From positions 372,001 through 436,000 of the forward strand of contig NZ_JAPYRE010000004.1 of the NCBI RefSeq assembly GCF_029936995.1: a DNA stretch of 64,000 bases, in the 5' to 3' direction. The notes under the pieces were generated by a model, which did no database searches, was not told the DNA's origin, and was given only the letters and a program-made list of their open reading frames with translations. This document shows, in pieces, positions 16,638 to 24,873 of this stretch. The DNA is from Henriciella sp. GTDB lineage: Bacteria; Pseudomonadota; Alphaproteobacteria; Caulobacterales; Hyphomonadaceae. The position numbers and the translations under genes were made by a program. The number at the start of each line of letters is the position of its first letter. Positions within the stretch are counted from its first letter, which is position 1.

Positions 16638-17078
16638 ATGAACTATTCCCTTTGCGCACGCTGCCTTAGCTTGGGTTACTGCAAGAACAGCACACGCCAG
16701 CTCGTTCGAGATGCGCAACTGGAAGACCCCGAGTATCTCCGCGATCTTCGCAACTTTGCTGCCAGCTTGGGGATCAGCGCCGATCACTGGCTCGACCATC
16801 TGATGGACATGTATCGGGATTTTTCGGGGCGGATCGTCTCAGACGGGCAAGATGTCTTTCTGGACACTGAGGTGTTCGAAACTGACAGCATTCGGGAATG
16901 GCTGCGGGACTGGGCCTGCGCTTCGATTCCAGATCATGTTCGGCCTCGCCTGCGTGAGGAAAGCCGTGAACGCATCAGAGTGTTGGCGACGATACTTTCC
17001 ACCCGCTTCCCGTTCGAAGCAGGACTTTGGGGATTGCGTCCAGCTAACGATAACAGACCTCCGTCTGCGGAGCGCTGA
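16638..17078 (+). CDS. Hypothetical protein with an N-terminal Cys cluster (146 aa)
   Basis: The ATG at 16638 has AGGAG eight bases upstream and is preferred to the one at 16620. The product begins MNYSLCARCLSLGYC, with C-x2-C-x5-C, which could bind a metal. The remainder is helical, Arg/Asp/Glu-rich and ends in a flexible Asn/Pro tail. I do not recognise a family. It is the first rightward gene before the block of small membrane proteins and the coupling protein, and it diverges from 15383-16552. Confidence 0.6.
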   Translation: MNYSLCARCLSLGYCKNSTRQLVRDAQLEDPEYLRDLRNFAASLGISADHWLDHLMDMYRDFSGRIVSDGQDVFLDTEVFETDSIREWLRDWACASIPDHVRPRLREESRERIRVLATILSTRFPFEAGLWGLRPANDNRPPSAER

Positions 17079-17198
17079 GTCAACAATGATTTATCGCTGC
17101 ATCAGAAAACATCCGCTTATTCCCCCTGATCGGCATTCGGACTTTGGCAAGGTGCAATCGTCGGCAATCAAGTTCGACGGCAACATCAAGGTCTACGC

Positions 17199-17495
17199 AT
17201 GTCATTTATGAAAAAGCATCAAGATGCAGGCCGGTCGATCTTCATGTCGTCCATCCAAGGTCTCGCGAACACTTTGGCGCTGCTCATCACGTTCTTGGGT
17301 GCGCCGCCTCTCTACAGCAACACTATTGGCTGGGTGCAGGTCTTCGTCGTCCGTCACTACGGATACGGCGTGGAAAGCGTGACCGTCATCGTCTGGGGCG
17401 GCGTCTGCGCCGCCCTGGTCTTCTTCATCTCCCGCGCATCAATCTCGACGGCGCTGGTGATGGGTGGGATCGCACTCGCGACCCGCTTTCTGTGA
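17199..17495 (+). CDS. Small membrane protein of the transfer module (98 aa)
   Basis: Three hydrophobic segments are visible (about residues 20-40, 58-78 and 80-97) with a short basic N-terminus. It is the first of several small membrane proteins leading to the coupling protein gene, all in the same direction. Such proteins often accompany VirD4/TraG proteins and may anchor them or link them to the mating pore. No family is assigned. Lys and His at the start favour a cytoplasmic N-terminus. Confidence 0.6.
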   Translation: MSFMKKHQDAGRSIFMSSIQGLANTLALLITFLGAPPLYSNTIGWVQVFVVRHYGYGVESVTVIVWGGVCAALVFFISRASISTALVMGGIALATRFL

Positions 17496-17516
17496 ACCAT
17501 GAAAAGGAGTTCGACA

Positions 17517-17639
17517 ATGTTCACGAAACATCGCCGCGTCGGCGGCATCTACAAAAAGGAAACCGACTGGGGTGCCGTCTTCGGTGTCGCGTTCTGGGTC
17601 TTCGTGATCCTTGCGATCCTCGGTTCGCTCGGCGGCTGA
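17517..17639 (+). CDS. Very small single-pass membrane protein (40 aa)
   Basis: The frame starts MFTKHRRVGGIYKKETDWG and then has one hydrophobic helix (VFGVAFWVFVILAILGSLGG). AAAAGGAG lies eight bases before the ATG at 17517; an in-frame ATG at 17499 is less likely because the ribosome binding site lies between them. It sits between two other small membrane-protein genes, which supports it as real. The function is unknown, presumably membrane-associated in transfer. Confidence 0.6.
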   Translation: MFTKHRRVGGIYKKETDWGAVFGVAFWVFVILAILGSLGG

Positions 17640-17661
17640 GCGAGCACCTCATTTGGATCAA

Positions 17662-17691
17662 TGCCTGAGCTTTGGAAACAAAGCTCAGGCA
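17662..17691 (+). terminator. Perfect 13-bp hairpin with GAAA loop
   Basis: Arms 17662-17674 and 17679-17691 pair without mismatch around a GAAA tetraloop. No T run follows, and the ribosome binding site of the next gene begins within a few bases. It may therefore act as an attenuator, a processing site or an mRNA stabiliser rather than a full terminator. Confidence 0.6.
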
Positions 17692-17706
17692 ACGAGGAGA
17701 AGTCTT

Positions 17707-17886
17707 ATGCAAGATGATCTGATCACGCGAGTTTTCCGCGCTTACGAGGAGTTCCAGAGCACCAAGAAGGCGCTGCTGGATGAACTCGAAAGAAAGCTCC
17801 ATCCGTTTCTGGAAGTGCTGGGTGCAATCATCATGCTTGCACCGCTTCTGTGGATTTTTTCACTCCTGCTCGGCGCAAGTGAATAA
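17707..17886 (+). CDS. Small single-pass membrane protein (59 aa)
   Basis: The ATG at 17707 follows GAGGAG. An amphipathic charged helix (residues 1-30) is followed by one hydrophobic helix (about 36-56). The next gene begins three bases after its stop. It belongs to the chain of small proteins before the coupling protein. No family is recognised. Confidence 0.65.
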   Translation: MQDDLITRVFRAYEEFQSTKKALLDELERKLHPFLEVLGAIIMLAPLLWIFSLLLGASE

Positions 17887-17888
17887 AG

Positions 17889-18173
17889 ATGAGCACTATT
17901 CAGATTGAATTCGTTGAGCCTGAAATGAAGCCGATTTTCGAGCGCTTCAAACTCTTTTTCGAGCCAAGCTCGGCCAAATCAGACATTCCCTCCGACGTAA
18001 AGGTTTGTGTCTGGATACGGATGATCAATGCCTTTCATCCGACCGTGAAGCCCCGCGAAATACGCTCGCATTTTATTAAATGCTTCCACCCTGATGCGGG
18101 CACGCACGTCCTGACAATTCCCGAAAAGACGAAGGTTATGGCCACGCATAACCGCATATTCAAAGGACAGTAG
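17889..18173 (+). CDS. Small protein with a J-domain-like end (94 aa)
   Basis: The C-terminal 35 residues carry an H-P-D motif (KCFHPDAGT) followed by a helix ending in A-T-H-N-R-I-F, the arrangement of helix II, HPD loop and helix III of a DnaJ domain. The N-terminal 55 residues are less typical. If the reading is right, it may call a DnaK-type chaperone to the transfer machinery. It lies two bases before the coupling protein gene and is surely co-transcribed with it. Confidence 0.6.
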   Translation: MSTIQIEFVEPEMKPIFERFKLFFEPSSAKSDIPSDVKVCVWIRMINAFHPTVKPREIRSHFIKCFHPDAGTHVLTIPEKTKVMATHNRIFKGQ

Positions 18174-18175
18174 AC

Positions 18176-19783
18176 ATGATGAGCAATGAGGAATTTCGCT
18201 TCGGTTCTGCCTCGTGGTCGGACGAGCGTGATCTTAGACGCGCTGGCCTTCTAAGCGGACATGGACTTCAGGTTGGCTACCTAGCAGGCAAGCCCGTCTG
18301 TCTTGAGACCGATGCCCCAATCCTCACAGTGGCAGGCGCAGGTTCAGGTAAGATGCGTGACTTGCTTGCTCTGGCTGTGGCTCGCAATGCAGGCAAGAAC
18401 AATTTCATCCTTGATCCGCGCGGTGAAATCGCGTCCGTGACGATGGTCAACTTCGCCCTTCAAAAGAGCTTCCTCTATTGCTGGAATCCGACAGGGATGC
18501 GCGGGCTGCCGCAGCATCGGATGAACCCGCTCGATATACTCAAACTGAACGATCCGCACTTTCATGCCGACTGCAAATTCATCGCCGAAAGCCTGATCCC
18601 GACAAGCGGCGCATCTAACGGGCGTTACTTTGAGCTGCGTGCGCGGGAATGGATCGAAAACATGATCAAGATGCTGGTGGAGGTGAACGGAAAGGTCAGC
18701 TTTCCCTCCCTGTACCGTGTCATCAACTGGATTGAGTCCGATACGAGCCTCTGGGCTGATTGCCTGGAAAACATGCTCTCCTCGTCCATGGACAGTGTGC
18801 GCCGTACTGCCGGAGAAATGCTGGCCAAGCAGCAAGAGAGCGAGAAGGAATTCGGGAGCATCCTCGGGGAGATTTATGCACATCTGAACTTCCTTGACGA
18901 TCCGATGCTGCTGGCCTCCCTCGATCACGCGGACGCTTCTCTTGCCGATACTTGTAACGTAGGTCAGCCGACGAGCTGGGCTATCAACGTGCCCATCGAA
19001 TATGTCGGGCTCTGGTCGCCGATCCTGCGCACGATGTTTACAGTTCAGATGCTCTACAAATCGCGTGCGCCATCAGCGCCGCGCGTCACTATGATCATCG
19101 ACGAGGCGGGCCAGCTTGGAAACTTTGAGGCCCTGCTGCGCGCGTTCACATTCGGACGCGGTGCTGGTGTGCAGGTCTGGGCGCTATTTCAGGATGTCGG
19201 CCAGATTGTGCGCAACTTCGGCGCGCCAGCCTTGCAAGGCTTTATGGGGTCATCGGCCCTTCGGCAGTTCTTCGGTGTGCGCGACTATCAAACTGCACAA
19301 ATGGTCTCCTCGATGCTCGGCACCGAAACTCTCGAATATGACGATGGCCTTCGTCAGGCGGATGCGAAGCGGCAGAAAATGAATGCTGCGATGAGCATAA
19401 TGAATGGCGGCGATCCGTTCTCGGCCTATGCAGATATGAAATACCATGCGTTCGCCGAGGATCATCGAACCAAACAAGCTCGCGCGCTGATGATGCCTGA
19501 AGAATTACTGGCTATGCCCGAGGACAGGCAGCTGTTGTTTGTATCAGGGAAGAACCTCAAACCCATTCTGGCGGAGAAGCATCCCTACTTCACGAGGCAG
19601 GACTTTGCTGGCCGCTTCCTGCCCAATCCCTTCCACCCGCCTCATGACTCGGTGCCTATTCCCTCAAGATGGAGCGTGCGCCGTGCAAGAGTGATCATGC
19701 AAGCCGTACCGCAGCAATTTGCGCACTACCCGCAATATGCGGACGGTCTCTGGTCCTATGTCGAAGGCTATCAACCCACTTAG
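18176..19783 (+). CDS. Type IV coupling protein (VirD4/TraG/TraD family)
   Basis: The protein has a Walker A at residues 54-59 (GAGSGK) and a Walker B at about 305-312 (MIIDEAGQLG), followed by the GRGAGVQVWALFQDVGQI segment typical of VirD4/TraG ATPases. No N-terminal membrane helices are seen; the adjacent small membrane proteins could supply the anchor. At 535 aa it is short but complete for the soluble domain. It would hand the relaxase-DNA complex to a type IV secretion channel. It begins two bases after the J-like gene and is followed by two small element proteins. Confidence 0.88.
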   Translation: MMSNEEFRFGSASWSDERDLRRAGLLSGHGLQVGYLAGKPVCLETDAPILTVAGAGSGKMRDLLALAVARNAGKNNFILDPRGEIASVTMVNFALQKSFLYCWNPTGMRGLPQHRMNPLDILKLNDPHFHADCKFIAESLIPTSGASNGRYFELRAREWIENMIKMLVEVNGKVSFPSLYRVINWIESDTSLWADCLENMLSSSMDSVRRTAGEMLAKQQESEKEFGSILGEIYAHLNFLDDPMLLASLDHADASLADTCNVGQPTSWAINVPIEYVGLWSPILRTMFTVQMLYKSRAPSAPRVTMIIDEAGQLGNFEALLRAFTFGRGAGVQVWALFQDVGQIVRNFGAPALQGFMGSSALRQFFGVRDYQTAQMVSSMLGTETLEYDDGLRQADAKRQKMNAAMSIMNGGDPFSAYADMKYHAFAEDHRTKQARALMMPEELLAMPEDRQLLFVSGKNLKPILAEKHPYFTRQDFAGRFLPNPFHPPHDSVPIPSRWSVRRARVIMQAVPQQFAHYPQYADGLWSYVEGYQPT

Positions 19784-19798
19784 CAGCAGGAGAAGAAA

Positions 19799-20047
19799 AT
19801 GAGCGATAGATCGGATAAGAAACGTCCGAGTTTCGATGCGTTTCATGTGAAGGAAGGCGCGGACGACAAATCATACTTCAACCGCGTCGGTGTAGCCTTC
19901 GCTCACAGGGACGGCGAAGGACACACGATTCAGCTCGACTCCGTTCCGGTCGATGGCCGCATCATTTTGCGAACGCCCAAGGAGCGGTTGGAAGATGCGC
20001 GTGAGGAGAAACCGCGCCGTCGCAATCGCGATCAGCGCGACCGCTGA
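19799..20047 (+). CDS. Small conserved element protein, paralogue of 670-918 (82 aa)
   Basis: The protein shares the same core block with the 670-918 product ([YF]-N-R-V-G-V-A, H-T-I-Q-L-D-S-V-P-V-D-G-R-I-I-L-R) and has a basic C-terminal tail. AGGAG lies upstream of its ATG. It follows the coupling protein gene in the same operon. The family function is unknown; presence at both ends of the element suggests a conserved role in its biology. Confidence 0.75.
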   Translation: MSDRSDKKRPSFDAFHVKEGADDKSYFNRVGVAFAHRDGEGHTIQLDSVPVDGRIILRTPKERLEDAREEKPRRRNRDQRDR

Positions 20048-20049
20048 CC

Positions 20050-20322
20050 ATGGATCATAGAGATAACGCCTATCCGGCAATCACGACGAAAGAAGAATTG
20101 TTGCGGCTGCTGCGAGAGCAACGCGCGCCCCTCAGTGCAGCCAAGCTGGAACCTGGGCGGGGGCTGGCGATAGATGCCAGACGGCAAGTCGATGAAGAGA
20201 ACCGCAAGCGGATTGCAACCCTTCGCGACAGGCTTGAAAAAGCAGCTACTGAATTTGAAGCCCAACAAGTGTTTGCGCGCCTTGGCGGTTACGCGAAGTC
20301 AGGCTTCTCACAAAGTCGATAG
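20050..20322 (+). CDS. Hypothetical helical protein (90 aa)
   Basis: The ATG lies two bases after the stop of the upstream gene. The product is hydrophilic and mostly helical, with a probable coiled coil at about 50-80. No motif is recognised. It is the last gene of the coupling-protein operon, since a terminator follows at 20439. Confidence 0.65.
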   Translation: MDHRDNAYPAITTKEELLRLLREQRAPLSAAKLEPGRGLAIDARRQVDEENRKRIATLRDRLEKAATEFEAQQVFARLGGYAKSGFSQSR

Positions 20323-20438
20323 AGGCAATAAAAATTTGAGGTTCAGCTCAATTTTTGGCACTATAGTCTTTGGGTTTATATCCTAAGACTACCCTGTTGA
20401 ACGGATAAACTCCTTTCCAAAAGAGTTTGGTCTCTTGT

Positions 20439-20482
20439 GAGGGTTTCAATCTAATGCAGCATGATTGAAGCCCTCATTTTTA
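20439..20482 (+). terminator. Rho-independent terminator of the coupling-protein operon
   Basis: A 13-bp stem (arms 20439-20451 and 20463-20475, with one G-T pair) is followed by ATTTTTATT. It lies 117 bases after the last gene of the operon. Confidence 0.85.
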
Positions 20483-20603
20483 TTCAATAAAAAGTTGAAA
20501 CGGTACGTATAATGAACAATAATCCATCTGTTTCGATCCGCTCTCCAATCTCCCCAGATTAAAGAGGGTCGAAATTCCTCGTTAAAAGAGAATTTCTCTT
20601 TTG

Positions 20604-20645
20604 AAAGCCCTGATCTCTCGTAACAAGATCGGGGCTTTGCTTTTC
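20604..20645 (+). terminator. Second terminator-like hairpin
   Basis: Arms AAAGCCCTGATCT (20604-20616) and AGATCGGGGCTTT (20626-20638) form a stem with one G-T pair, followed by GCTTTTCT. An AAAAGAGA/TCTCTTTT hairpin lies just upstream. With the 20439 terminator this gives a well insulated 500-base gap before the recombinase operon. Confidence 0.7.
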
Positions 20646-20735
20646 TCTGAAACCCTTGCTGAGTTTGCGTTTCAGCCGATTGCTGCGGTATAATAAAACT
20701 ATATATGCAGCATCTGCGCAGCAATATCTGCGCTT

Positions 20736-20754
20736 ATCACCCTGCACGGGTGAT
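20736..20754. promoter_or_regulatory. Inverted repeat before the recombinase operon
   Basis: ATCACCC-N5-GGGTGAT lies 76 bases before the gene at 20830. It may be an operator controlling the recombinase operon. The rest of 20646-20829 shows no gene. Confidence 0.4.
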
Positions 20755-20829
20755 ATGCTGCTCTATTGTCCGAAAAGGAAATGAAACTGGTCAGCATGCG
20801 GTGCATTGCTGAAAAGGAGGGGTCTTGTC

Positions 20830-21171
20830 ATGACCACATCCGATAAAGATTGGACATTGCCCGACGTAGGCGAAGCACTGTCGCGTGAACATGATCGAAC
20901 TGTAAGGCACAGTCTTCAGTTAGATGTCGAGTTCTACAAAGAGCTGCTCGAAGATGCTGACATAGACGACGCTCAGAAGGAGCAAGTCATCGGCGCGCTT
21001 TGGAAGATCATAGTAGCGTTTGTAGAGCTTGGCTTTGACGTGCATCCGACACAGCAGGTCTGTGGAAAAGGCGGAACAAAGCACGATCATGCGAGCATTT
21101 TGTGCGAAGATGGGCTAGAATCCAACCTACCCAGTACAGAACACGAAGACGTCGTTGCGCCGGAACCTTGA
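20830..21171 (+). CDS. Hypothetical protein upstream of the recombinase (113 aa)
   Basis: AAAAGGAGGGG precedes the ATG at 20830, which is preferred to 20806. The product is acidic and mostly helical, with a flexible C-terminal tail. The recombinase gene starts 25 bases later, so they form an operon. It could be a recombination directionality factor or a regulator, but no DNA-binding motif is evident. Confidence 0.65.
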   Translation: MTTSDKDWTLPDVGEALSREHDRTVRHSLQLDVEFYKELLEDADIDDAQKEQVIGALWKIIVAFVELGFDVHPTQQVCGKGGTKHDHASILCEDGLESNLPSTEHEDVVAPEP

Positions 21172-21196
21172 GGCGGCGCAGAAAGGTTAAGGATTC

Positions 21197-22864
21197 ATGG
21201 CCTCAGAAAAGAACAACAAGAACCAAAAAAGCACGCCAATCCGTGCACTTATCTATTGCCGTGTATCCACGACGCGCCAAAAGACAGAGGGTGCTGGCCT
21301 CGTCAGTCAAGAGCATCGGTGCCGACAGTACGCCGAGATGAAAGGTTATACCGTAGAGGCGGTATTCCCTGATGACGCTTCGGGCGGTGGTGACTTCATG
21401 AAGCGCCCAGGCATGTGCGCCATGCTGGCCTATCTCGATGCCCAGAAGGACGGCAAATTCGTCGTCATCTTCGATGATCTCAAGCGCTTCGCTCGTGACA
21501 CAGAATTTCACTTTAAGCTACGTCACGCATTCGCCGAACGCGGCGCGACGGTTGAATGCCTCAACTTCAATTTCGAAGATACACCTGAAGGCAAATTCAT
21601 TGAAACCATTGTTGCCGCGCACGGTGAGTTAGAACGTGAGCAAAACCGCCGCCAGGTTCGGCAGAAGATGGTTGCCCGTATCGAGAAAGGCTATTGGGTC
21701 TTTCATGCGCCAGTAGGCTATAAATACATAACCGATAAGGTACACGGAAAGCTTTTGGCTCCCGATGGCGTGCTTGCCGAATATGTACAAGAAGCACTCG
21801 AAGGGTATGCGAACGGTCGTTTCGCGTCCCAAGCCGAAGTGCAGCGTTTTTTAGAAACCAAGCCTGAGTTCCCGAAGGATTTGCCAAATGGGAAAATCCG
21901 AGCGTGGAAGATTACCAAGCTGCTCAGAAACCCGCTCTACGCAGGGTACGTCCATTCTGAGACATGGGAAGTGAGCCTGCGCAAAGGCCACCATGAAGCG
22001 CTGATTAGCTTCGGGACGCATGAAAGGATTCTGAACAATCTGGAAAATGGCGGTCGTCCTGCTGCTCGGCGTGACTTCAGCCCAGATTTTCCGCTTCGCG
22101 GCTTCGTGCACTGTGATGATTGCGACAAGCCCATGACCGCAGCTTGGTCTAAGGGGTGCCGCAAGCACTATCCGTATTATCTGTGCGACACGCCAGGTTG
22201 TCCGTCCAAGCGCAAATCGATCCCGCGTGCGAAGATCGAGGAAGGCTTCGCGGAAATTCTCAAATCCATGCAGCCAACGAAGAAGCTCTTCGGTGTCATG
22301 CGCACCATGTTTGAGCGCGCATGGGATGCGCGGTTGGACGAAGCTAAACGATCAAAAAAAGCGGTGCTCGCGCAACTCGCTGACGTTGAGGACCAGATCA
22401 ACAAGCTGCTCGACAGGATCGTCGAGTCGTCGAGCGCATCCGTGATCTCTGCGCTTGAAAAGCGGGTCGAGAAATTGGAGCGGGAGAAGTTTCTGCTGAC
22501 TGAGAAAGTCGAGAATATGATTCCGGCGAAGGGGAGGTTTGGAGAGTCTATTGAACTCGCGCTAAAGTTTCTCTCAAGCCCTTGGAATATATACGAAAAT
22601 GGGTCTCTACCCCTGCGCCAAACCGTACTGCGGTTGGCCTTTGTGGAGCCTCTTCGATACTCCCGCGAAAACGGTTATCGAACTATAGAAACTGCCATAC
22701 CTTTCAAGGTCTTAGCGGGCTTGCAGGGTCAAGATTGTAAAATGGTGCCGCGGGGGAGGATTGAACTCCCGACCTCGTCATTACCAATGACGCGCTCTAC
22801 CACTGAGCTACCGCGGCATTTGAAGCCAGTGAGGCTCGCCCTTAGCTTAAGCGGGCAACGATGA
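21197..22864 (+). CDS. Large serine recombinase (integrase of the element)
   Basis: The catalytic domain starts I-Y-C-R-V-S-T (nucleophile Ser) and contains D-D-L-K-R-F-A-R-D; the recombinase domain follows (PVGYKY...), and then a zinc ribbon (C-x2-C in HCDDCDKPM and C-x4-C in CDTPGC) and a C-terminal coiled coil. Length of 555 aa is typical of large serine integrases. About residues 516-540 are translated from the antisense strand of the tRNA-Thr gene (PRGRIELPTSSLPMTRSTT), so the end of the gene crosses the integration junction. In the excised circle the C-terminus would differ. It should integrate and excise the element. Confidence 0.92.
   Translation: MASEKNNKNQKSTPIRALIYCRVSTTRQKTEGAGLVSQEHRCRQYAEMKGYTVEAVFPDDASGGGDFMKRPGMCAMLAYLDAQKDGKFVVIFDDLKRFARDTEFHFKLRHAFAERGATVECLNFNFEDTPEGKFIETIVAAHGELEREQNRRQVRQKMVARIEKGYWVFHAPVGYKYITDKVHGKLLAPDGVLAEYVQEALEGYANGRFASQAEVQRFLETKPEFPKDLPNGKIRAWKITKLLRNPLYAGYVHSETWEVSLRKGHHEALISFGTHERILNNLENGGRPAARRDFSPDFPLRGFVHCDDCDKPMTAAWSKGCRKHYPYYLCDTPGCPSKRKSIPRAKIEEGFAEILKSMQPTKKLFGVMRTMFERAWDARLDEAKRSKKAVLAQLADVEDQINKLLDRIVESSSASVISALEKRVEKLEREKFLLTEKVENMIPAKGRFGESIELALKFLSSPWNIYENGSLPLRQTVLRLAFVEPLRYSRENGYRTIETAIPFKVLAGLQGQDCKMVPRGRIELPTSSLPMTRSTTELPRHLKPVRLALSLSGQR
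22743..22817 (-). tRNA. tRNA-Thr(GGU), integration site
   Basis: A full cloverleaf with CCA encoded: acceptor GCCGCGG/CCGCGGC, anticodon loop TTGGTAA (anticodon GGT). The 3' end faces the integrative element on the left. The recombinase frame runs through the gene on the other strand. Confidence 0.95.
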
Positions 22865-22894
22865 AAAGACCGTTTCAGGAGGATGACTGAACAA

Positions 22895-23044
22895 ATGACT
22901 GCGAAAGACGATGGCGGTGAGCGCGACAAGCGCCTCAAGGCGGCCCTCAGGGACAATCTGAAACGCCGCAAGCAGGCGGCCCGGCGTTCGCGTGAGGACG
23001 AGCGGGAAAGCCGGGAAGAATCACCCGATAAAACCAGCACATAG
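22895..23044 (+). CDS. Small basic protein upstream of murA (49 aa)
   Basis: A short frame with a high content of Arg, Lys, Asp and Glu (DKRLKAALRDNLKRRKQAA). AGGAGG lies 12 bases before the ATG at 22895 and directly before an in-frame ATG at 22883, so the start is uncertain. Small basic proteins of this type are often found just before murA in alphaproteobacteria. The function is unknown. Confidence 0.6.
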   Translation: MTAKDDGGERDKRLKAALRDNLKRRKQAARRSREDERESREESPDKTST

Positions 23045-23122
23045 ACAGCATTCCCGGTCTTTGCGCGAGATGGCCGCATTCCTGCCTTTTCCCTGCCGGC
23101 AAGACCACTATAAGGAGCCGCC

Positions 23123-24403
23123 ATGGACAAACTGAAGATCACTGGCGGCAAACCGCTTTCCGGCACGATTCCCATCTCTGGGGCGAAGAATTCCGCGCTG
23201 AAGCTGATGGCGGCTGCGTTGCTCACACCTGAACCGGTCACGCTGACGAACATGCCGCAGCTGGCAGATACGCGCTTCCTTTCGCAGCTCCTCCAGACAC
23301 TGGGTGTCGAGGTCTACTGGCCGAAGGGCGTTTCTGAGTGCCGGATGAATGCCGAAGCGCTGACATCGACGATCGCGCCGTATGAGCAGGTGCGCAAGAT
23401 GCGCGCGAGCTTCAACGTGCTTGGCCCGCTGCTGGCGCGCTATGGCCATGCGACAGTGTCGCTGCCGGGCGGGTGCGCCATCGGGGCGCGGCCGGTCGAC
23501 CTGCACCTGAAGGCGTTTGAAGCCATGGGCGCCGATCTCAAGGTCGAGGAAGGCTATGTGAAGGCCGCCGCCATTCATGGGCTGAAGGGCGCACAGATCG
23601 TATTTCCCTTTGCCTCTGTCGGCGCGACTGAGCACGCCATGCTGGCCGCCACGCTGGCGGAAGGCGAGACCGTGCTGGAGAACGCGGCCCGCGAGCCTGA
23701 GATTGGTGATCTGGCCGATTGCCTGAACGCCATGGGTGCAAAGATCACCGGCGGCGGTACGTCGACGGTGACGATCCAGGGCGTGAAGGCCCTGCGTGGT
23801 ACGACCCATCCCGTCATGCCGGACCGGATCGAGGCGGGTACATATGCGATGGCGGGGGCTGCGGCTGGCGGCGACGTTACGCTGACCAATGCGCCAGTTA
23901 CCGCGCTGAGCGCTCTCAACAATGCCCTGCGGGATGCCGGTGTGGAGGTTGAGACCGACAAGACGGCGGGGACCATAAGGATCTGCCGCAACGGATCACG
24001 GCTCAGAGCTGTCAGTGTGGATACAGCGCCGCATCCGGGTTTCCCGACCGATCTCCAGGCGCAGTTCATGGCACTGATGGCGCTGGCGGATGGCACCTCC
24101 ATCATCCGCGAGAACATCTTCGAGAACCGTTTCATGCACGCGCCAGAGTTGTCGCGTCTCGGGGCGAAGATTGCCGTGCGCGGTCATGAGGCGATCGTGA
24201 CCGGCGTAGAGACCCTGAAAGGGGCACCTGTGATGGCAACCGACCTGCGGGCCTCGGTCTCTCTTGTCATTGCCGCGCTGGCTGCCCAAGGTGAAACAGA
24301 GGTCAGCCGTATCTATCATCTCGATCGCGGGTTCGAGCGGCTGGAAGACAAACTGAGCGCTGTCGGTGCGGACATTCGCCGGCTGAGCGATAGCGAGGAA
24401 TAG
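23123..24403 (+). CDS. murA: UDP-N-acetylglucosamine 1-carboxyvinyltransferase
   Basis: The first committed step of peptidoglycan synthesis: transfer of enolpyruvate from PEP to UDP-GlcNAc in the cytoplasm. The N-terminus ([17 protein letters not shown]) with its catalytic Lys-Asn pair and the active-site loop [13 protein letters not shown] with the Cys (about residue 117, fosfomycin target) are present. The length (426 aa) is normal. The gene begins a rightward group with the DUF2948, hisD and UPF0262 genes, an order common in alphaproteobacteria. AAGGAG precedes the ATG. Confidence 0.97.
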   Translation: MDKLKITGGKPLSGTIPISGAKNSALKLMAAALLTPEPVTLTNMPQLADTRFLSQLLQTLGVEVYWPKGVSECRMNAEALTSTIAPYEQVRKMRASFNVLGPLLARYGHATVSLPGGCAIGARPVDLHLKAFEAMGADLKVEEGYVKAAAIHGLKGAQIVFPFASVGATEHAMLAATLAEGETVLENAAREPEIGDLADCLNAMGAKITGGGTSTVTIQGVKALRGTTHPVMPDRIEAGTYAMAGAAAGGDVTLTNAPVTALSALNNALRDAGVEVETDKTAGTIRICRNGSRLRAVSVDTAPHPGFPTDLQAQFMALMALADGTSIIRENIFENRFMHAPELSRLGAKIAVRGHEAIVTGVETLKGAPVMATDLRASVSLVIAALAAQGETEVSRIYHLDRGFERLEDKLSAVGADIRRLSDSEE

Positions 24404-24417
24404 GGGCGCGGATACAC

Positions 24418-24873
24418 ATGGCTGAGACCAAACCGCTGCGGCTTATCGCCGAGGACACCGATGACCTGACCGTGATTTCGGCCAGCGTGCAGGATGCCGT
24501 CACCAAGGCGGAAAACCTTGCCTATGAAGCCCGCAGGCACAGGTTTTCCATAGAGCTGAACCGTTTTCGCTGGGAGGCCACGAGAGGCAAGAAGAAAGGC
24601 CCGCAGACGCGCGTGCGCTCACTGCTCGCCTTCGATGGCGTCCTCTCGGTCAAGACGCTCGGCATTTCCAAGACCGACCCGGAAATGGTCTATTCGCTGC
24701 TCAAGATCGATTTCGAGCCGGATGAGGATCCGCCGGGCGGGGTGGTGAGACTCTTGTTTGCCGGCGATGGCGAACTGGCACTCAGGGTCGAGGCGCTGGA
24801 TGTCACATTGCTGGATAGCGATTATGAGTGGACAACACGCCATACGCCGAGCCACGAACGGAGAAAACGCTGA
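24418..24873 (+). CDS. DUF2948 family protein
   Basis: The 151-residue protein fits the alphaproteobacterial DUF2948 family by position between murA and hisD and by its start, with L-R-L-I-A-E-D-T-D-D-L-T-V-I-S-A-x-V-Q-D. It is soluble and beta-rich. Its stop overlaps the hisD start (TGATG). The function is unknown. Confidence 0.88.
   Translation: MAETKPLRLIAEDTDDLTVISASVQDAVTKAENLAYEARRHRFSIELNRFRWEATRGKKKGPQTRVRSLLAFDGVLSVKTLGISKTDPEMVYSLLKIDFEPDEDPPGGVVRLLFAGDGELALRVEALDVTLLDSDYEWTTRHTPSHERRKR

Larger units (their letters stand above)
1..22743. mobile_element. Right part of an integrative (conjugative or mobilisable) element in tRNA-Thr
   Basis: The region holds a relaxase-like C-terminus, ArdC, a type IV coupling protein with small membrane proteins and a large serine recombinase ending at a tRNA-Thr gene, the usual order at one end of an ICE. 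The left end lies outside the window, so the attachment repeat cannot be checked. The restriction-DRT3 cargo (2752-14422) lies between two hairpin-rich non-coding zones, as if inserted in a cargo hotspot. The mating-pore genes are not visible, so it could be a self-transferring ICE or a mobilisable island. Confidence 0.85.

Noticed and set aside
20446-20747. Small frames on the minus strand in the gap before the recombinase operon
   Set aside because: They overlap terminator hairpins and have no start signals.
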